Assembly (NCBI RefSeq): GCF_000295935.2
Contig: NZ_ALWO02000052.1
Coordinates: forward strand, 124,001-188,000
Direction: 5' to 3'
Origin: Indibacter alkaliphilus LW1
GTDB lineage: Bacteria; Bacteroidota; Bacteroidia; Cytophagales; Cyclobacteriaceae
DNA: 64,000 nucleotides
Part shown: positions 45,291 to 54,408 of the stretch, piece after piece
How the letters are laid out: each line of letters opens with the position of its first letter
Numbering within the stretch: position 1 is the stretch's first letter
Program-made: the position numbers and the translations under genes
Notes under the pieces: model-generated
The model's database searches: none
The model's input: the letters and a program-made list of their open reading frames with translations, nothing else
What the model was told of the DNA's origin: nothing

Positions 45291-46208
45291 CTATTTAAAT
45301 TGATCAGCTTTTCTGTATGCTGCAATTAAGGCCTGCTCTCCTTCTTTTCCGGGTAGGGCATTTCCATGTTCCATACCCAATATTCCCTTGAAACCTTTGG
45401 AGTCAATGTGTTTAAAGACATTTAAATAATTGATTTCTCCTGTTCCAGGTTCTTTACGGCCGGGATTATCACCGATTTGTATGTAAGCAATTTCTTCCCA
45501 ACATTTATCCATATTGAAGATGAGGTTGCCTTCATTTTTTTGCATATGATAAATGTCGTATAAAATTTTGCAAGAGGAGCTGCCCACTGCCTTGCAAATC
45601 GCATAAGTTTGGTCGCTTGTTCTGAGAAATAATTCGGGTGTATCACTCAACGGTTCTAGTACCATGGTCAATCCGTGAGGTTCAAGTATCTCTGTCCCAC
45701 GCTTTAAGGCCTCGATCACATTTCCAGTTTGAACACCTATTGGCAAATTCCTTTCAAAAAAACCAGGAACTACAGTAGCCCACTTTGCATTAACTCTTTT
45801 GGCAGCTTCTACTGAATCTTTACATACTTTGACAAAGGTATCGACAAATTCCTTTTTGCCGGTAGTCAAGGAAATTTTCCAATTGTCTCCTGCATCTATC
45901 ACGAAGACCCCCATTCTCATTCCCAGTTTTTCCAGTTGTTCTCCGATTTTGTTTTGTACTTCTATAGGACGTCCCAATAGTCCATTATCTTCCAAGGATC
46001 TGAATCCCTGATCAGCCATAAACTTCAACTGATCCATCAAATCATCACCGGCATGTCCTTTGAACATTCCAAAATGGGGAGCATAATCCAGGTTAAATGT
46101 TTCTCCTGCTTTCTTTGTGCTTGCATATGCAGAGAGGCTTTGACCACCTGCAACTGCTGCTGCGGCCCCTCCAAGGCTAATATTTTTGATAAAGTTTCTC
46201 CTTTGCAT
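45291..46208 (-). CDS. Tat-exported sugar-isomerase-like TIM-barrel protein (hydroxypyruvate isomerase-like)
   Basis: A 305-aa protein with a twin-arginine leader (MQRRNFIKNISLGGAAAAVA). The barrel belongs to the xylose-isomerase-like AP-endonuclease-2 fold: MADQGFRSLEDNG, VLEPLSDTPELF, LYDIYHMQKNEGN, YIQIGDNPGRKEPGTGEINY and LGMEHGNALPG hold the metal-binding Glu, Asp, His and Glu residues of hydroxypyruvate isomerase-type enzymes. The periplasmic substrate is probably a sugar or sugar acid. It starts 2 bp after the Gfo/Idh oxidoreductase stop, so the two likely act in one sequence. The precise reaction is unknown. Confidence 0.85.
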   Translation of the reverse strand: MQRRNFIKNISLGGAAAAVAGGQSLSAYASTKKAGETFNLDYAPHFGMFKGHAGDDLMDQLKFMADQGFRSLEDNGLLGRPIEVQNKIGEQLEKLGMRMGVFVIDAGDNWKISLTTGKKEFVDTFVKVCKDSVEAAKRVNAKWATVVPGFFERNLPIGVQTGNVIEALKRGTEILEPHGLTMVLEPLSDTPELFLRTSDQTYAICKAVGSSSCKILYDIYHMQKNEGNLIFNMDKCWEEIAYIQIGDNPGRKEPGTGEINYLNVFKHIDSKGFKGILGMEHGNALPGKEGEQALIAAYRKADQFK

Positions 46209-46210
46209 CT

Positions 46211-47530
46211 TTAAAATACTTTAGATTTTCCAGGAATAGCATATGGATAATACCCGTCATCTTTAGGAAGTACCTTGGGAAGGGCATCCCAAGCAAGAGT
46301 TTCTGGCATCAAGTCAACCTCTGAATTGATAGCTTCATCCCAAGTGACTACTTTGCCAGAGTAAGTAGCATACCTGCCCAAAATAGAAGTCATGGTGCTG
46401 TAGGCGGCATTTTCAGCGTCAGCAAATTTATAATCTCCATTGACGATTGCAGCCCAAAGTTCGTCATGTTCTACCTGATAAGGGTTGGGGTTGTTGTCTC
46501 TGGGGTGATTATAAATGTCTTTTCCTGACCTGTCCTTCAGAATTCCGTGATTTCCCGCACTGAGGAAGACACTTCCATTAGTTCCCTGAAAGGACTCATC
46601 AACTCGGTTTGCTGCTCCGGGGAAATGTCTACATTCGCTGAATATGACTGTACCGTCTTCATAAGTGAATGTTACTGAATGATGATCAAATATTTCGCCA
46701 TGGTCTTTCCCTGTTCTTACCTGTCTTCCACCTGTGCCGTATGCTTTCACGGGATGGCCTTTTTTAACCCAGTTGGCAACATCTATATTGTGTACATGTT
46801 GCTCTGTGATATGATCACCACAAAGCCAATTGAAGTAATACCAATTCCGCATTTGATATTCCATTTCTGTTTGTCCTGGCTGTCTTGCATTCACCCAAAC
46901 ACCACCATCATTCCAATAGACCTGACCACCTACGATATCGCCTATTTGGCCATCATGAATGCGCTTGATTGTTTCCCGGTAATTGTCCTGATAATGCCTT
47001 TGTAAACCTACCACTACATTCAGCTTTTTCTTTTTAGCCTCTTCTGCTGCTGCCAGTACCCTTCTGATGCCCACTGCATCCGTAGCAACGGGCTTTTCCA
47101 TAAAAATTTGCTTACCAAGCCTGACCGCCTCTTCAAAGTGATCTGGCCTAAACCCCGGAGGTGCTGCCAGAATAACTACATCAGCCAATTCAATAGCTTC
47201 TTTATAGGCATTAAAACCCACGAATTTCCTTTCTTCAGGGACATCGACTTTATCTTTTCCGTATTTGTCCAGGATGGGGGCATAACTTTTATCTATCCGG
47301 TCCCTAAAAGCATCCGCCATAGCTACCAATTTGATATTGTGGCCTGTTTCGAATGCTTGGAAAACAGCTCCTGTTCCTCTTCCGCCGCATCCTATCACGG
47401 CTAACTTGATTTCATCAGTTCCCGCAGCATAAGCTCCTGGAATGTTGAAGGGTTGTAAAATCAGACCGCCTGTCACCAAAGCTGAGGCTTTAAGAAATTC
47501 CCTTCTAGGCTTAATAGTTTTGTTATTCAT
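46211..47530 (-). CDS. Tat-exported Gfo/Idh/MocA-family oxidoreductase
   Basis: A 439-aa NAD(P)-binding oxidoreductase. Met at 47530 is the chosen start because it precedes the twin-arginine leader (KPRREFLKASALVTGGLIL) by eight residues; the frame runs to 47587. The Rossmann motif is LAVIGCGGRGTGA. A catalytic EKPVAT motif (residues about 130-135, QIFMEKPVATDA) and a C-terminal dimerisation/substrate domain with GGQVYWNDGG and NWLCGDHITEQHVHNIDVANW complete the family picture. The Tat leader implies export with cofactor bound. Substrate probably a polyol, sugar or glycan. The stop is adjacent to the TIM-barrel gene; the FGE-like gene lies 17 bp upstream. Confidence 0.9.
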   Translation of the reverse strand: MNNKTIKPRREFLKASALVTGGLILQPFNIPGAYAAGTDEIKLAVIGCGGRGTGAVFQAFETGHNIKLVAMADAFRDRIDKSYAPILDKYGKDKVDVPEERKFVGFNAYKEAIELADVVILAAPPGFRPDHFEEAVRLGKQIFMEKPVATDAVGIRRVLAAAEEAKKKKLNVVVGLQRHYQDNYRETIKRIHDGQIGDIVGGQVYWNDGGVWVNARQPGQTEMEYQMRNWYYFNWLCGDHITEQHVHNIDVANWVKKGHPVKAYGTGGRQVRTGKDHGEIFDHHSVTFTYEDGTVIFSECRHFPGAANRVDESFQGTNGSVFLSAGNHGILKDRSGKDIYNHPRDNNPNPYQVEHDELWAAIVNGDYKFADAENAAYSTMTSILGRYATYSGKVVTWDEAINSEVDLMPETLAWDALPKVLPKDDGYYPYAIPGKSKVF

Positions 47531-47547
47531 GGGTTTGGTATTAATGG

Positions 47548-48534
47548 TTAATAATCTGCAATAGGTGCTTTGTTGTAATATGCCCAAATTTCATCTTCAC
47601 TTGGCGTAAGGGCAGGCCTAACTACTCTGATTCCTAAGAAAGGTGCCTCTGGAAACCACCATTGGCTTTTTGGGATCTGAGGGTCTATCCTTTTCCAATC
47701 AGGAGTGGAGGCAAATCGTTTTGAAGTCCTTAGGTCTTCTGGCGAACTTTGATAATGCCCCCCTCTGATAACTGAAGGATACAGCTTGCTATTTGGTACT
47801 TTAGGATCTTTCGAAGTTCCCCTGCTTTGATAGGCATTTGCTTCATACTGATCAGAGGTCCACTCCATTACATTCCCTAAGATATCATATAATCCCCAAG
47901 GATTGGGTTTTTTTTGACCAATCTTATGGGTGGTTTGTTCACTATTGTCCGCATACCATGCGTAATCGGCTAGTTTAGATTCGTCATTTCCAAAAAAATA
48001 CTTCTCCTTACTGCCTGCCCTTGCAGCATATTCCCATTCTGCTTCAGTTGGTAGTCTATAGAAAATTCCTGTTTTCAGGTATAACCACTTGCAAAACTGT
48101 ATAGCGCCATACTGTGTCATGCCAATTGCTGGCATGCCTTCTTTCCCCATCCCAAATGTCATATCCAAGTAAGGAATACTTGGACGCGAAAGTCCATCGA
48201 CCTCTACAGGCAAAGGTTTTTCTGCAATAGCTTCCTCGAAATTTTTGTCCAGAAAAAGCTCGAAAATATCCCAGGTGATTTCATACGCCCCCATCCAAAA
48301 AGGAGATATCTCCACTTCATGCACGGGACTTTCATCTTCTTTGAAATTACTTCCCATTTCAAACTTTCCCCCAGGAATTGCCACCATTTCAAAAGAGGTA
48401 TTGGTATCTGGAATCTCCTGAACATAAGGGTCAAGTTCAAAGTGGGTTCCTTTCCAAGCTATAAAAACAAAGAAAATAATCCCTGATGCAAGCAGCATGA
48501 ATGATTTCCCCTTTCCAAAAGTCGTACTTTTCAT
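47548..48534 (-). CDS. Membrane-anchored FGE/sulfatase-modifying-factor-fold protein lacking catalytic cysteines
   Basis: A 328-aa protein with a single hydrophobic N-terminal segment (SFMLLASGIIFFVFIAW) and a SUMF1/FGE-type domain: FEMVAIPGGKFEMGSN, EYAARAGSKEKYFFGND, NPWGLYDILGNVMEWTSDQYE, VIRGGHYQSSPEDLRTSKRF, FLGIRVVR. True formylglycine-generating enzymes use two cysteines near the C-terminus, and I see none there, so it is a non-FGE member. GldJ and GldK, the gliding/T9SS lipoproteins, are also FGE-fold, but no lipobox is visible here. Start is the Met at 48534. It is the first gene before Gfo/Idh and the TIM-barrel gene. Confidence 0.82.
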   Translation of the reverse strand: MKSTTFGKGKSFMLLASGIIFFVFIAWKGTHFELDPYVQEIPDTNTSFEMVAIPGGKFEMGSNFKEDESPVHEVEISPFWMGAYEITWDIFELFLDKNFEEAIAEKPLPVEVDGLSRPSIPYLDMTFGMGKEGMPAIGMTQYGAIQFCKWLYLKTGIFYRLPTEAEWEYAARAGSKEKYFFGNDESKLADYAWYADNSEQTTHKIGQKKPNPWGLYDILGNVMEWTSDQYEANAYQSRGTSKDPKVPNSKLYPSVIRGGHYQSSPEDLRTSKRFASTPDWKRIDPQIPKSQWWFPEAPFLGIRVVRPALTPSEDEIWAYYNKAPIADY

Positions 48535-48647
48535 ATTCTGATATTTGAAGAGAAAATTAATCCAAATTGAATGAAATGAAAAGGATTTTAACTCAACAAG
48601 GTCAAAATCTGACATGCTGTGCAAAAAAAGTATGTAACCTGTAAATA

Positions 48648-49307
48648 CTAAGAGCCGATTTTTTTCACTACCTCATTTTTAGGCATCCGAATACTCCACA
48701 TCCCTCTTAGATCTCCTATTTTATGTCCTTTGGCTTTATCTTCAGGATACAGTTCATCGAGTTTGCTCATGGTTTCAGGGGATATTTCCTCGCCGGGTTG
48801 GCCGTGACAGTTTAGACAGAGTGCACTTGGAATCTTGATGGCTTTTGAATAAAGCAACACTTCTCCATTCTCAAGCTTCTGAACACTTGGTTCGCTGTCG
48901 AGATCGTTTTCCATATTGTACACATAAGTGTCAAGAATTCCCTCCTCGTATGCTCGTGGTTTGTCTTCGGGGTTTCTGTAGTCAAATGAAGCTCTCCGGA
49001 TTTCTACCTTATATCTATCACCAACTTCCTTCAGAATGGGTAATGCTTCCAGGTTACAAAACTCAATCGCTCCAGGTACCCCTTTTTCAGAAATGGCATT
49101 TTGTAAGGTACTGATCAACTGGTCTTGGGCTTCCTGACTGATTTCATTTCCCCACTTTATAGCTGATTGTAAAAGTTCAGCCTCATTTACCTTGGTGACT
49201 TTCATACTCTTATTGACTTCGTCAAAAACTTCACGGCTCACCTTTTCATTGGAATTACAACTCCAAATGGTAAAAATTGCTGGAATTATGTAAAATATTT
49301 TTTTCAT
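48648..49307 (-). CDS. DUF3365 (Tll0287-like) c-type cytochrome lipoprotein
   Basis: A 219-aa lipoprotein (leader MKKIFYIIPAIFTIWSC) with a DUF3365 domain and one c-type haem site, CLNCHG (near residue 163), followed by GDLRGMWSIRMP at the C-terminus. DUF3365 is related to PAS/GAF-like sensor folds with covalent haem. The protein probably sits in the periplasm attached to a membrane and could sense redox or gases, or transfer electrons. It is 113 bp upstream of the FGE-like gene and may share its transcript, but a promoter in that gap is equally possible. Confidence 0.85.
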   Translation of the reverse strand: MKKIFYIIPAIFTIWSCNSNEKVSREVFDEVNKSMKVTKVNEAELLQSAIKWGNEISQEAQDQLISTLQNAISEKGVPGAIEFCNLEALPILKEVGDRYKVEIRRASFDYRNPEDKPRAYEEGILDTYVYNMENDLDSEPSVQKLENGEVLLYSKAIKIPSALCLNCHGQPGEEISPETMSKLDELYPEDKAKGHKIGDLRGMWSIRMPKNEVVKKIGS

Positions 49308-49452
49308 GATAATTTCTAAGATTTACTAAAAATAGGACTTAAATGGGAGTTTCTAAAATGATAATTGTTCTTTATGAGGTTAATCAACAAGGTTATTAGT
49401 TTTATTGCTTGTTCAAATGTATGGCACATGTTTCATTTTAGCCAATTAATCT

Positions 49453-49460
49453 TATTTTTG
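49453..49460 (+). promoter_or_regulatory. Bacteroidota -7 promoter element for the YCF48-repeat T9SS cargo gene
   Basis: TATTTTTG matches TAnnTTTG and lies 22 bases before the ATG at 49483. Same element as at rlmH. Confidence 0.55.
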
Positions 49461-49482
49461 TGCATGTCAGTCATCTAAACTC

Positions 49483-52290
49483 ATGAGAAAAGTTTTTTTT
49501 GCACTTTTTGTCTACTTCATTTTCCAACAAATGGTCTATGCACAATCTTGGAGGAGAGTTGGTGGATGGGGCAATCAGCTGACAGGTATTGTTTGGTTAA
49601 ATGAAGAAGTCGGCTATATTTCCGGAAATCAGATTATCTTAAAAACCATTGATGGAGGTTTAAGCTGGGTAGAACAGGAAGCTCCTACTAAAAACAGAAT
49701 GCTGGGGATTGACTTCACCAGTGAAACCCTTGGCTTGATGGTCGGTGAAGGAGGGCAGGTATACAGGACTTCGGATGGCGGAAGTAACTGGCAGCTAGTC
49801 AATATCGGAACATCTGCAAACCTTAGAAAGGTAAAATTTCTAAATAATAGCAGAGCCTACATTATCGGTGACAATGGGGAAACCTATAGATCTACCAATG
49901 GAGGCCAATCCTGGGCAAGACAAAATATAGGAACCAATGCTGACTTAAGAGGGCTTTATTTTGCAAATGCAGACACAGGATATGTAGCAGCTGCTAACGG
50001 TCAGGTGATAAGAACATTCAATGGAGGGAATAATTGGTCTTCTACCAATACGGGACAGGCTCAATCCTTGAATGACATCTATTTTACAGATGGAAAAACG
50101 GGCTTTGCGGTTGGTAATTCTGGTACAATTCTTAAAACCAGTAACTCAGGAAATAATTGGGAAAGGATCAATTCCGGTACAGAAAGAAATCTCATTGCAG
50201 TAGCCTTCAACAGAACCAATACTAATTTGGGAGTGGTGACAGGTGAAGGTGCTACATTAATGAGAACCGTAAATGGTGGACTTACCTTTGATGGTATCAA
50301 CATAAACAATGCAGAAAATTATGTTGACGCCAGTTTCAGGACTACAGCAAATATTGTCTTTGCGGTAGGAAGTAACGGGTTTGTCATATCCTCTACAAAC
50401 TCCGGCCAAAGTTGGAGCCTGAGACTATCAGGGAGAGAAATTGATTACACCGGTACACAATTCAGAACAGCAACTTTAGGCTATATTATCGGGCCCAACG
50501 GAAGGGTTTTTTCTACCAATAATGGTGGGAATACTCTAGTGGACAGATCTAGGCCACTCTCCATCACTTTCAATGGCTTATTTTTCACGACAAATGCTTT
50601 TGGCTATATCGCGGGTGATAATGGCAATATTTTGAGGACGACCAATTCAGGGGGTAATTGGACTTCACTAAACCCCGGGACCAGCAATCAAATCAATGGA
50701 CTATTCTTTTTTAATAATAACTTGGGATATGCAGTGGGAAATGGAGGCTTTCTTTCCAAAACAGAGAATGCAGGGGTCAATTGGGAAAGTATCAATATTG
50801 GCAACAGTAATTTTAATTTCAGGTCAATTGCTTTTTTTGATCAAGAAGCGGGAATTGTATCAGGGTCAGGTGGCTTTGTGGCAATACTTGAAAATGGAGA
50901 ATGGCGCAGAATACCTTCCGGGACCAATCAAAATCTTAATGGTTTGGCAATTCTTGATGAAGATGCAGCCATAGCGATAGGAAATGATGGTACAATTATC
51001 AAAACTGAGGATAGGGGAGTTTCCTGGTCTCTGATAAATACTTCCTATAATCAAAACCTGAATTCAGTAGAGTTCTTGGATGAGTCAGTTGGATTTATAG
51101 CAGGCGAAAGGGGTCTCATTATTCAAACAAAAGATGGAGGGATTACTTGGGAGAGGCTTACTACATCTACATTTCAGGATTTTACAGGAATTAGCTTTGG
51201 AACCTTGAGCAATGGATTTGCTGTGGGGGAAAAAGGTGGACTATTTAATTATGACTGCCAAGTTCCAGAAACACCAACAGTAATTTTTGGAGAAAATAAC
51301 TTATGCCTAAGCCAGCAAGTGTATACCGTTCAGGAAGCCTTGGAAGAGGGGACAGAATATGAATGGAGAGTCGATGGAGGGACAATTTTGGAAGGACAGG
51401 GCACAGCGAGAATTGTAGTGGCATGGGATATTCCAGGCAGAAATGCAGTCTTGGTCAGAGCCAGTAATTTCTGTGGAAATGGAGGAACTAGAGGCTTGGA
51501 AGTATTGGTTTCCACGGAGCCGAGGATGATTTCTGAAATTGAAGGAGATGGTGCTGTTTGCATGGAAAGTTTTATGGAATATTCAGTGGAAGATATACCT
51601 GGGACAAATTTTATCTGGGAAGCGACAGGTGGGCTGATTACCGAAGGACAGGGAAGCAATAGCATTGTAGTGAGGTGGATCAATGAAGGAAATCAAACAA
51701 TCAGAGTAACACCAGGCAATGCCTGTGGTAATGGGGAACTGTTTTCAAAAGAAATCAGAGTTCAAACTCCACCTTCAATGCCATCAGTAATTTCCGGGCC
51801 GGAAATGGCTGGTCTTACAGTAGAAGAATACCAAGTGACAGGTCTTCCTGAGGTCAACTACCAATGGAATATCAGTGACCAAGGTGGCAGAATACTGGAT
51901 GGTCAAGGTACCAATAAAATAACCGTTCAATGGGAAAGAGAAGGAGACTTCACTGTTTCCGTAACACCGGTGAATAGTTGTGATGAAGGAGAGGCAAGGT
52001 CGCTTGCGGTGAATGTCAACCTCATCACCTCTATTCATGAACAGCCTATTGAGATGGAGTTTGTCAATGTTTATCCCAATCCTTCTTCAGGAGATTTTAA
52101 TATAAGGATTACAGGGATGTCAGAAGTAAGGAAAATCACAATTTTCAATGCATTGGGCCAATCAATAAGAGAGTTGGTTCCTTCAAAGACAGGTTTTGAG
52201 TTTAAATTCTCCGCCATGCCAAAAGGACTTCATACCATCAGTATTCAAACCCGTGACAGGGAGGTTTTTCGAAAAATTCTAGTCAAATAG
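49483..52290 (+). CDS. Large YCF48-repeat surface protein with type A T9SS sorting domain
   Basis: A 935-aa exported protein (signal MRKVFFALFVYFIFQQMVYA). About thirteen YCF48/BNR-type repeats, each ending in a TxDGGxxW or TxNxGxxW pattern (TIDGGLSWV, TSDGGSNWQ, STNGGQSWA, TSNSGNNWE, TKDGGITWE), fill residues 25-585 and should form stacked or double propellers. Three PKD-like or Ig-like modules follow (about 590-850; repeated YEWRVDGGTILEGQG, FIWEATGGLITEGQG and YQWNISDQGGRILDGQG). The C-terminus, VYPNPSSGDFNIRI to VFRKILVK, is a type A sorting domain. It is likely attached to the surface or released. Function unknown; adhesion or glycan binding would fit. Confidence 0.9.
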   Translation: MRKVFFALFVYFIFQQMVYAQSWRRVGGWGNQLTGIVWLNEEVGYISGNQIILKTIDGGLSWVEQEAPTKNRMLGIDFTSETLGLMVGEGGQVYRTSDGGSNWQLVNIGTSANLRKVKFLNNSRAYIIGDNGETYRSTNGGQSWARQNIGTNADLRGLYFANADTGYVAAANGQVIRTFNGGNNWSSTNTGQAQSLNDIYFTDGKTGFAVGNSGTILKTSNSGNNWERINSGTERNLIAVAFNRTNTNLGVVTGEGATLMRTVNGGLTFDGININNAENYVDASFRTTANIVFAVGSNGFVISSTNSGQSWSLRLSGREIDYTGTQFRTATLGYIIGPNGRVFSTNNGGNTLVDRSRPLSITFNGLFFTTNAFGYIAGDNGNILRTTNSGGNWTSLNPGTSNQINGLFFFNNNLGYAVGNGGFLSKTENAGVNWESINIGNSNFNFRSIAFFDQEAGIVSGSGGFVAILENGEWRRIPSGTNQNLNGLAILDEDAAIAIGNDGTIIKTEDRGVSWSLINTSYNQNLNSVEFLDESVGFIAGERGLIIQTKDGGITWERLTTSTFQDFTGISFGTLSNGFAVGEKGGLFNYDCQVPETPTVIFGENNLCLSQQVYTVQEALEEGTEYEWRVDGGTILEGQGTARIVVAWDIPGRNAVLVRASNFCGNGGTRGLEVLVSTEPRMISEIEGDGAVCMESFMEYSVEDIPGTNFIWEATGGLITEGQGSNSIVVRWINEGNQTIRVTPGNACGNGELFSKEIRVQTPPSMPSVISGPEMAGLTVEEYQVTGLPEVNYQWNISDQGGRILDGQGTNKITVQWEREGDFTVSVTPVNSCDEGEARSLAVNVNLITSIHEQPIEMEFVNVYPNPSSGDFNIRITGMSEVRKITIFNALGQSIRELVPSKTGFEFKFSAMPKGLHTISIQTRDREVFRKILVK

Positions 52291-52491
52291 TAGTGTGCGC
52301 AATTTTCTGTATTTTGAGGCCTAAATTTATTTTAAACTCAAAATAAATGATTGCAAAAAAAGCCGTAATAACTTTTTATTTTGCCAATGTAAAATAATAA
52401 TTAGGTCGATTAAGTATTAACAAAATAATATTTTACAAACTGTATTGTAATATTCTGAAGATTTTTGCTGTTTTGTATCAAAAACCCAAAT

Positions 52492-53745
52492 ATGATGAAC
52501 AGTAGATATTTCCATCCAGAAAGTTTGATGATGTCGCATGGTTATAAACCGGCATTGTCAGAAGGCGCCATTAAGTGTCCAATTTTCCAAACCTCTACTT
52601 TTGTTTTTAATTCCGCAGAGGAAGGGAAGGCATTTTTCGAGGTTGCTTATGGGCAGCGGGAGAAGCAACCCAATGAAGAGTTGGGTTTGATTTATTCACG
52701 GTTGAACAATCCTGACTTACAGATCCTCGAAGAAAGGCTTTGCCTATGGGATGAAGCAGACGAATGTGCTGTTTTTGAGAGTGGGATGTCTGCCATTTCA
52801 ACTGTCATGTTGGAATTTTTGAGGCCAGGAGATGTGATATTGTACAGTAAGCCTGTATATGGCGGTACTGACCACTTTGTAAACAAGGTGCTTCCGCAAT
52901 ACGGCATTAAAGGGATAGGTTTTACCAGTCTCCAGTCAGAATCCGACATTTTGGAAATGATTGATGCCTATGGTGCCAAGGATAAAGTAAAGCTTGTCTA
53001 TGTGGAGACTCCAGCGAATCCAACCAACGCTTTGTTTGATCTTGAGCTGTGTCGGAAAGTGGCTGACAAGTTAGCCACAGAGGAAAAAGAAGTGGTGGTC
53101 TGTGTAGACAATACTTATATGGGTCCTTTATGGCAGCACCCGTTGAAGCATGGTGCTGATCTTGTGGTGTACTCTGCTACCAAATACATAGGGGGTCACT
53201 CTGATTTGATTGCAGGTGCTGTTTTGGGCAAGCAGAAATATATGCAGCGTGTAAGGACATTGAGGACTTTTTTAGGAAATATGGCTGGGCCATGGACAGG
53301 TTGGCTGCTAATGAGAAGCTTAGAGACCCTGAAGGTAAGAATGCAACAGCAAGCTGAAAATGCAGTAAAAGTCGCAGATTTTTTAGCTGATCATCCCAAA
53401 GTAGAAAAAGTCTATTATTTAGGTCATCTGAAAGAGGGGACAGAGCAATATCAGATCTTTAAAAAACAGCTTTCCTGCGCGGGTGCCATGGTTTCTTTTG
53501 ATGTCAAAGGTGGAGAACAGGAGGCATTTAAGTTCTTGAATAGTCTAAAGCTGATCAAGCTTGCAGTTTCTTTGGGAAGTACGGAGTCTTTGGCCGAACA
53601 TCCTGCCACCATGACTCATAGTGATGTTTCAATTGAAGATAAGCAGGCAATGGGTATTTCAGCAAAGCTGGTTAGACTTTCAATTGGCGTCGAACATCAT
53701 GCCGATATCATTTGGGATATTGAACAGGCATTAGAGAGGTGTTAA
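52492..53745 (+). CDS. Cystathionine gamma-synthase/methionine gamma-lyase-family PLP enzyme
   Basis: A 417-aa Cys/Met-metabolism enzyme. PLP lysine is in VVYSATKYIGGHSDLIAG; other signatures are GLIYSRLNNPDLQILEERL, CAVFESGMSAIS, VYGGTDHF, VYVETPANPTN, VDNTYMGPLWQHPLKHGAD and SLGSTESLAEHP. The sequence fits the group annotated as cystathionine gamma-synthase family, overlapping in mechanism with methionine gamma-lyase and O-acetylhomoserine sulfhydrylase; which reaction it catalyses cannot be fixed from motifs. The ATG at 52492 is preferred over a TTG at 52465. It stands alone with its own terminator. Confidence 0.88.
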   Translation: MMNSRYFHPESLMMSHGYKPALSEGAIKCPIFQTSTFVFNSAEEGKAFFEVAYGQREKQPNEELGLIYSRLNNPDLQILEERLCLWDEADECAVFESGMSAISTVMLEFLRPGDVILYSKPVYGGTDHFVNKVLPQYGIKGIGFTSLQSESDILEMIDAYGAKDKVKLVYVETPANPTNALFDLELCRKVADKLATEEKEVVVCVDNTYMGPLWQHPLKHGADLVVYSATKYIGGHSDLIAGAVLGKQKYMQRVRTLRTFLGNMAGPWTGWLLMRSLETLKVRMQQQAENAVKVADFLADHPKVEKVYYLGHLKEGTEQYQIFKKQLSCAGAMVSFDVKGGEQEAFKFLNSLKLIKLAVSLGSTESLAEHPATMTHSDVSIEDKQAMGISAKLVRLSIGVEHHADIIWDIEQALERC

Positions 53746-53746
53746 T

Positions 53747-53785
53747 AAAAAAGCCGGCTTCCGTAATTTACAGGCCGGCTTTTTA
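53747..53785. terminator. Bidirectional terminator between the PLP enzyme and GNAT genes
   Basis: Perfect 8-bp stem AAGCCGGC (53751-53758) and GCCGGCTT (53774-53781), extended by T-G and T-A pairs, with an A-run upstream and T-run downstream. Confidence 0.88.
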
Positions 53786-53786
53786 C

Positions 53787-54326
53787 TTAGCTGTGTTTCT
53801 CTACTTCTTCTCTTATGATCACATACTGAAAAAGGTCTCCAACCCTCCCATTTTTGATATAACCATGTCTAAGAATGGCTTCAGGCTCAAATCCTGCATT
53901 CTCCAACACTTTCATACAGGGGATATTTACATCAAATACCTGTGAATAAATCCGCTTGATTTCGGGAAATTTTTCAAGAGCATACTCGGTGAATAAGGTC
54001 ACTGCTTCGGTAGCAATTCCCTTACCCCAAAAGGCCTCTCCCAACCAAAATCCGATTTCCATATTAGTTCTGAGCTCATCTTTTCCGATTTCGCAACCAA
54101 TAGAGCCGGCAAGTTGCCCCTCGAATTCAATGGCAAAATTTTGGGGAGGGTTGAACTTTTGGTTGTGCTCAATCCAATGCCTGGCATCATGAATGGTATA
54201 AGGAGAGGGGAAGCTGTCCCGAAGATTCTTTGCAATATTGGGATTGTTGGCCAAGGGATATAGGTTATGAAAATGTCTGTCATTCCAGGTGGCCAGTTCA
54301 ATATTTTTTTTTCCGCTGATCTTCAT
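53787..54326 (-). CDS. GNAT acetyltransferase, RimJ/RimL type
   Basis: A 179-aa acetyl-CoA-dependent N-acetyltransferase. The fold's acetyl-CoA-binding motif is in IGFWLGEAFWGKGIATEAV (about residues 92-110), followed by IYSQVFDVNIPCMKVLENAGF, typical of ribosomal-protein-type acetyltransferases. The acceptor is unknown; these enzymes modify protein N-termini, antibiotics or small amines. Monocistronic. Confidence 0.88.
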   Translation of the reverse strand: MKISGKKNIELATWNDRHFHNLYPLANNPNIAKNLRDSFPSPYTIHDARHWIEHNQKFNPPQNFAIEFEGQLAGSIGCEIGKDELRTNMEIGFWLGEAFWGKGIATEAVTLFTEYALEKFPEIKRIYSQVFDVNIPCMKVLENAGFEPEAILRHGYIKNGRVGDLFQYVIIREEVEKHS

Positions 54327-54408
54327 GTAAAAATTGGGTTTCTTAACCTTAAGTTAACGTGGTTTTTATGAGAATTCATAAAAAGTTGATGGATTTTTAT
54401 TAGAGTAT

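Noticed and set aside
52291-52491. Possible SAM-type riboswitch upstream of the Cys/Met enzyme gene
   Set aside because: I found no conserved pairing or motif of a SAM riboswitch class in this AT-rich leader.
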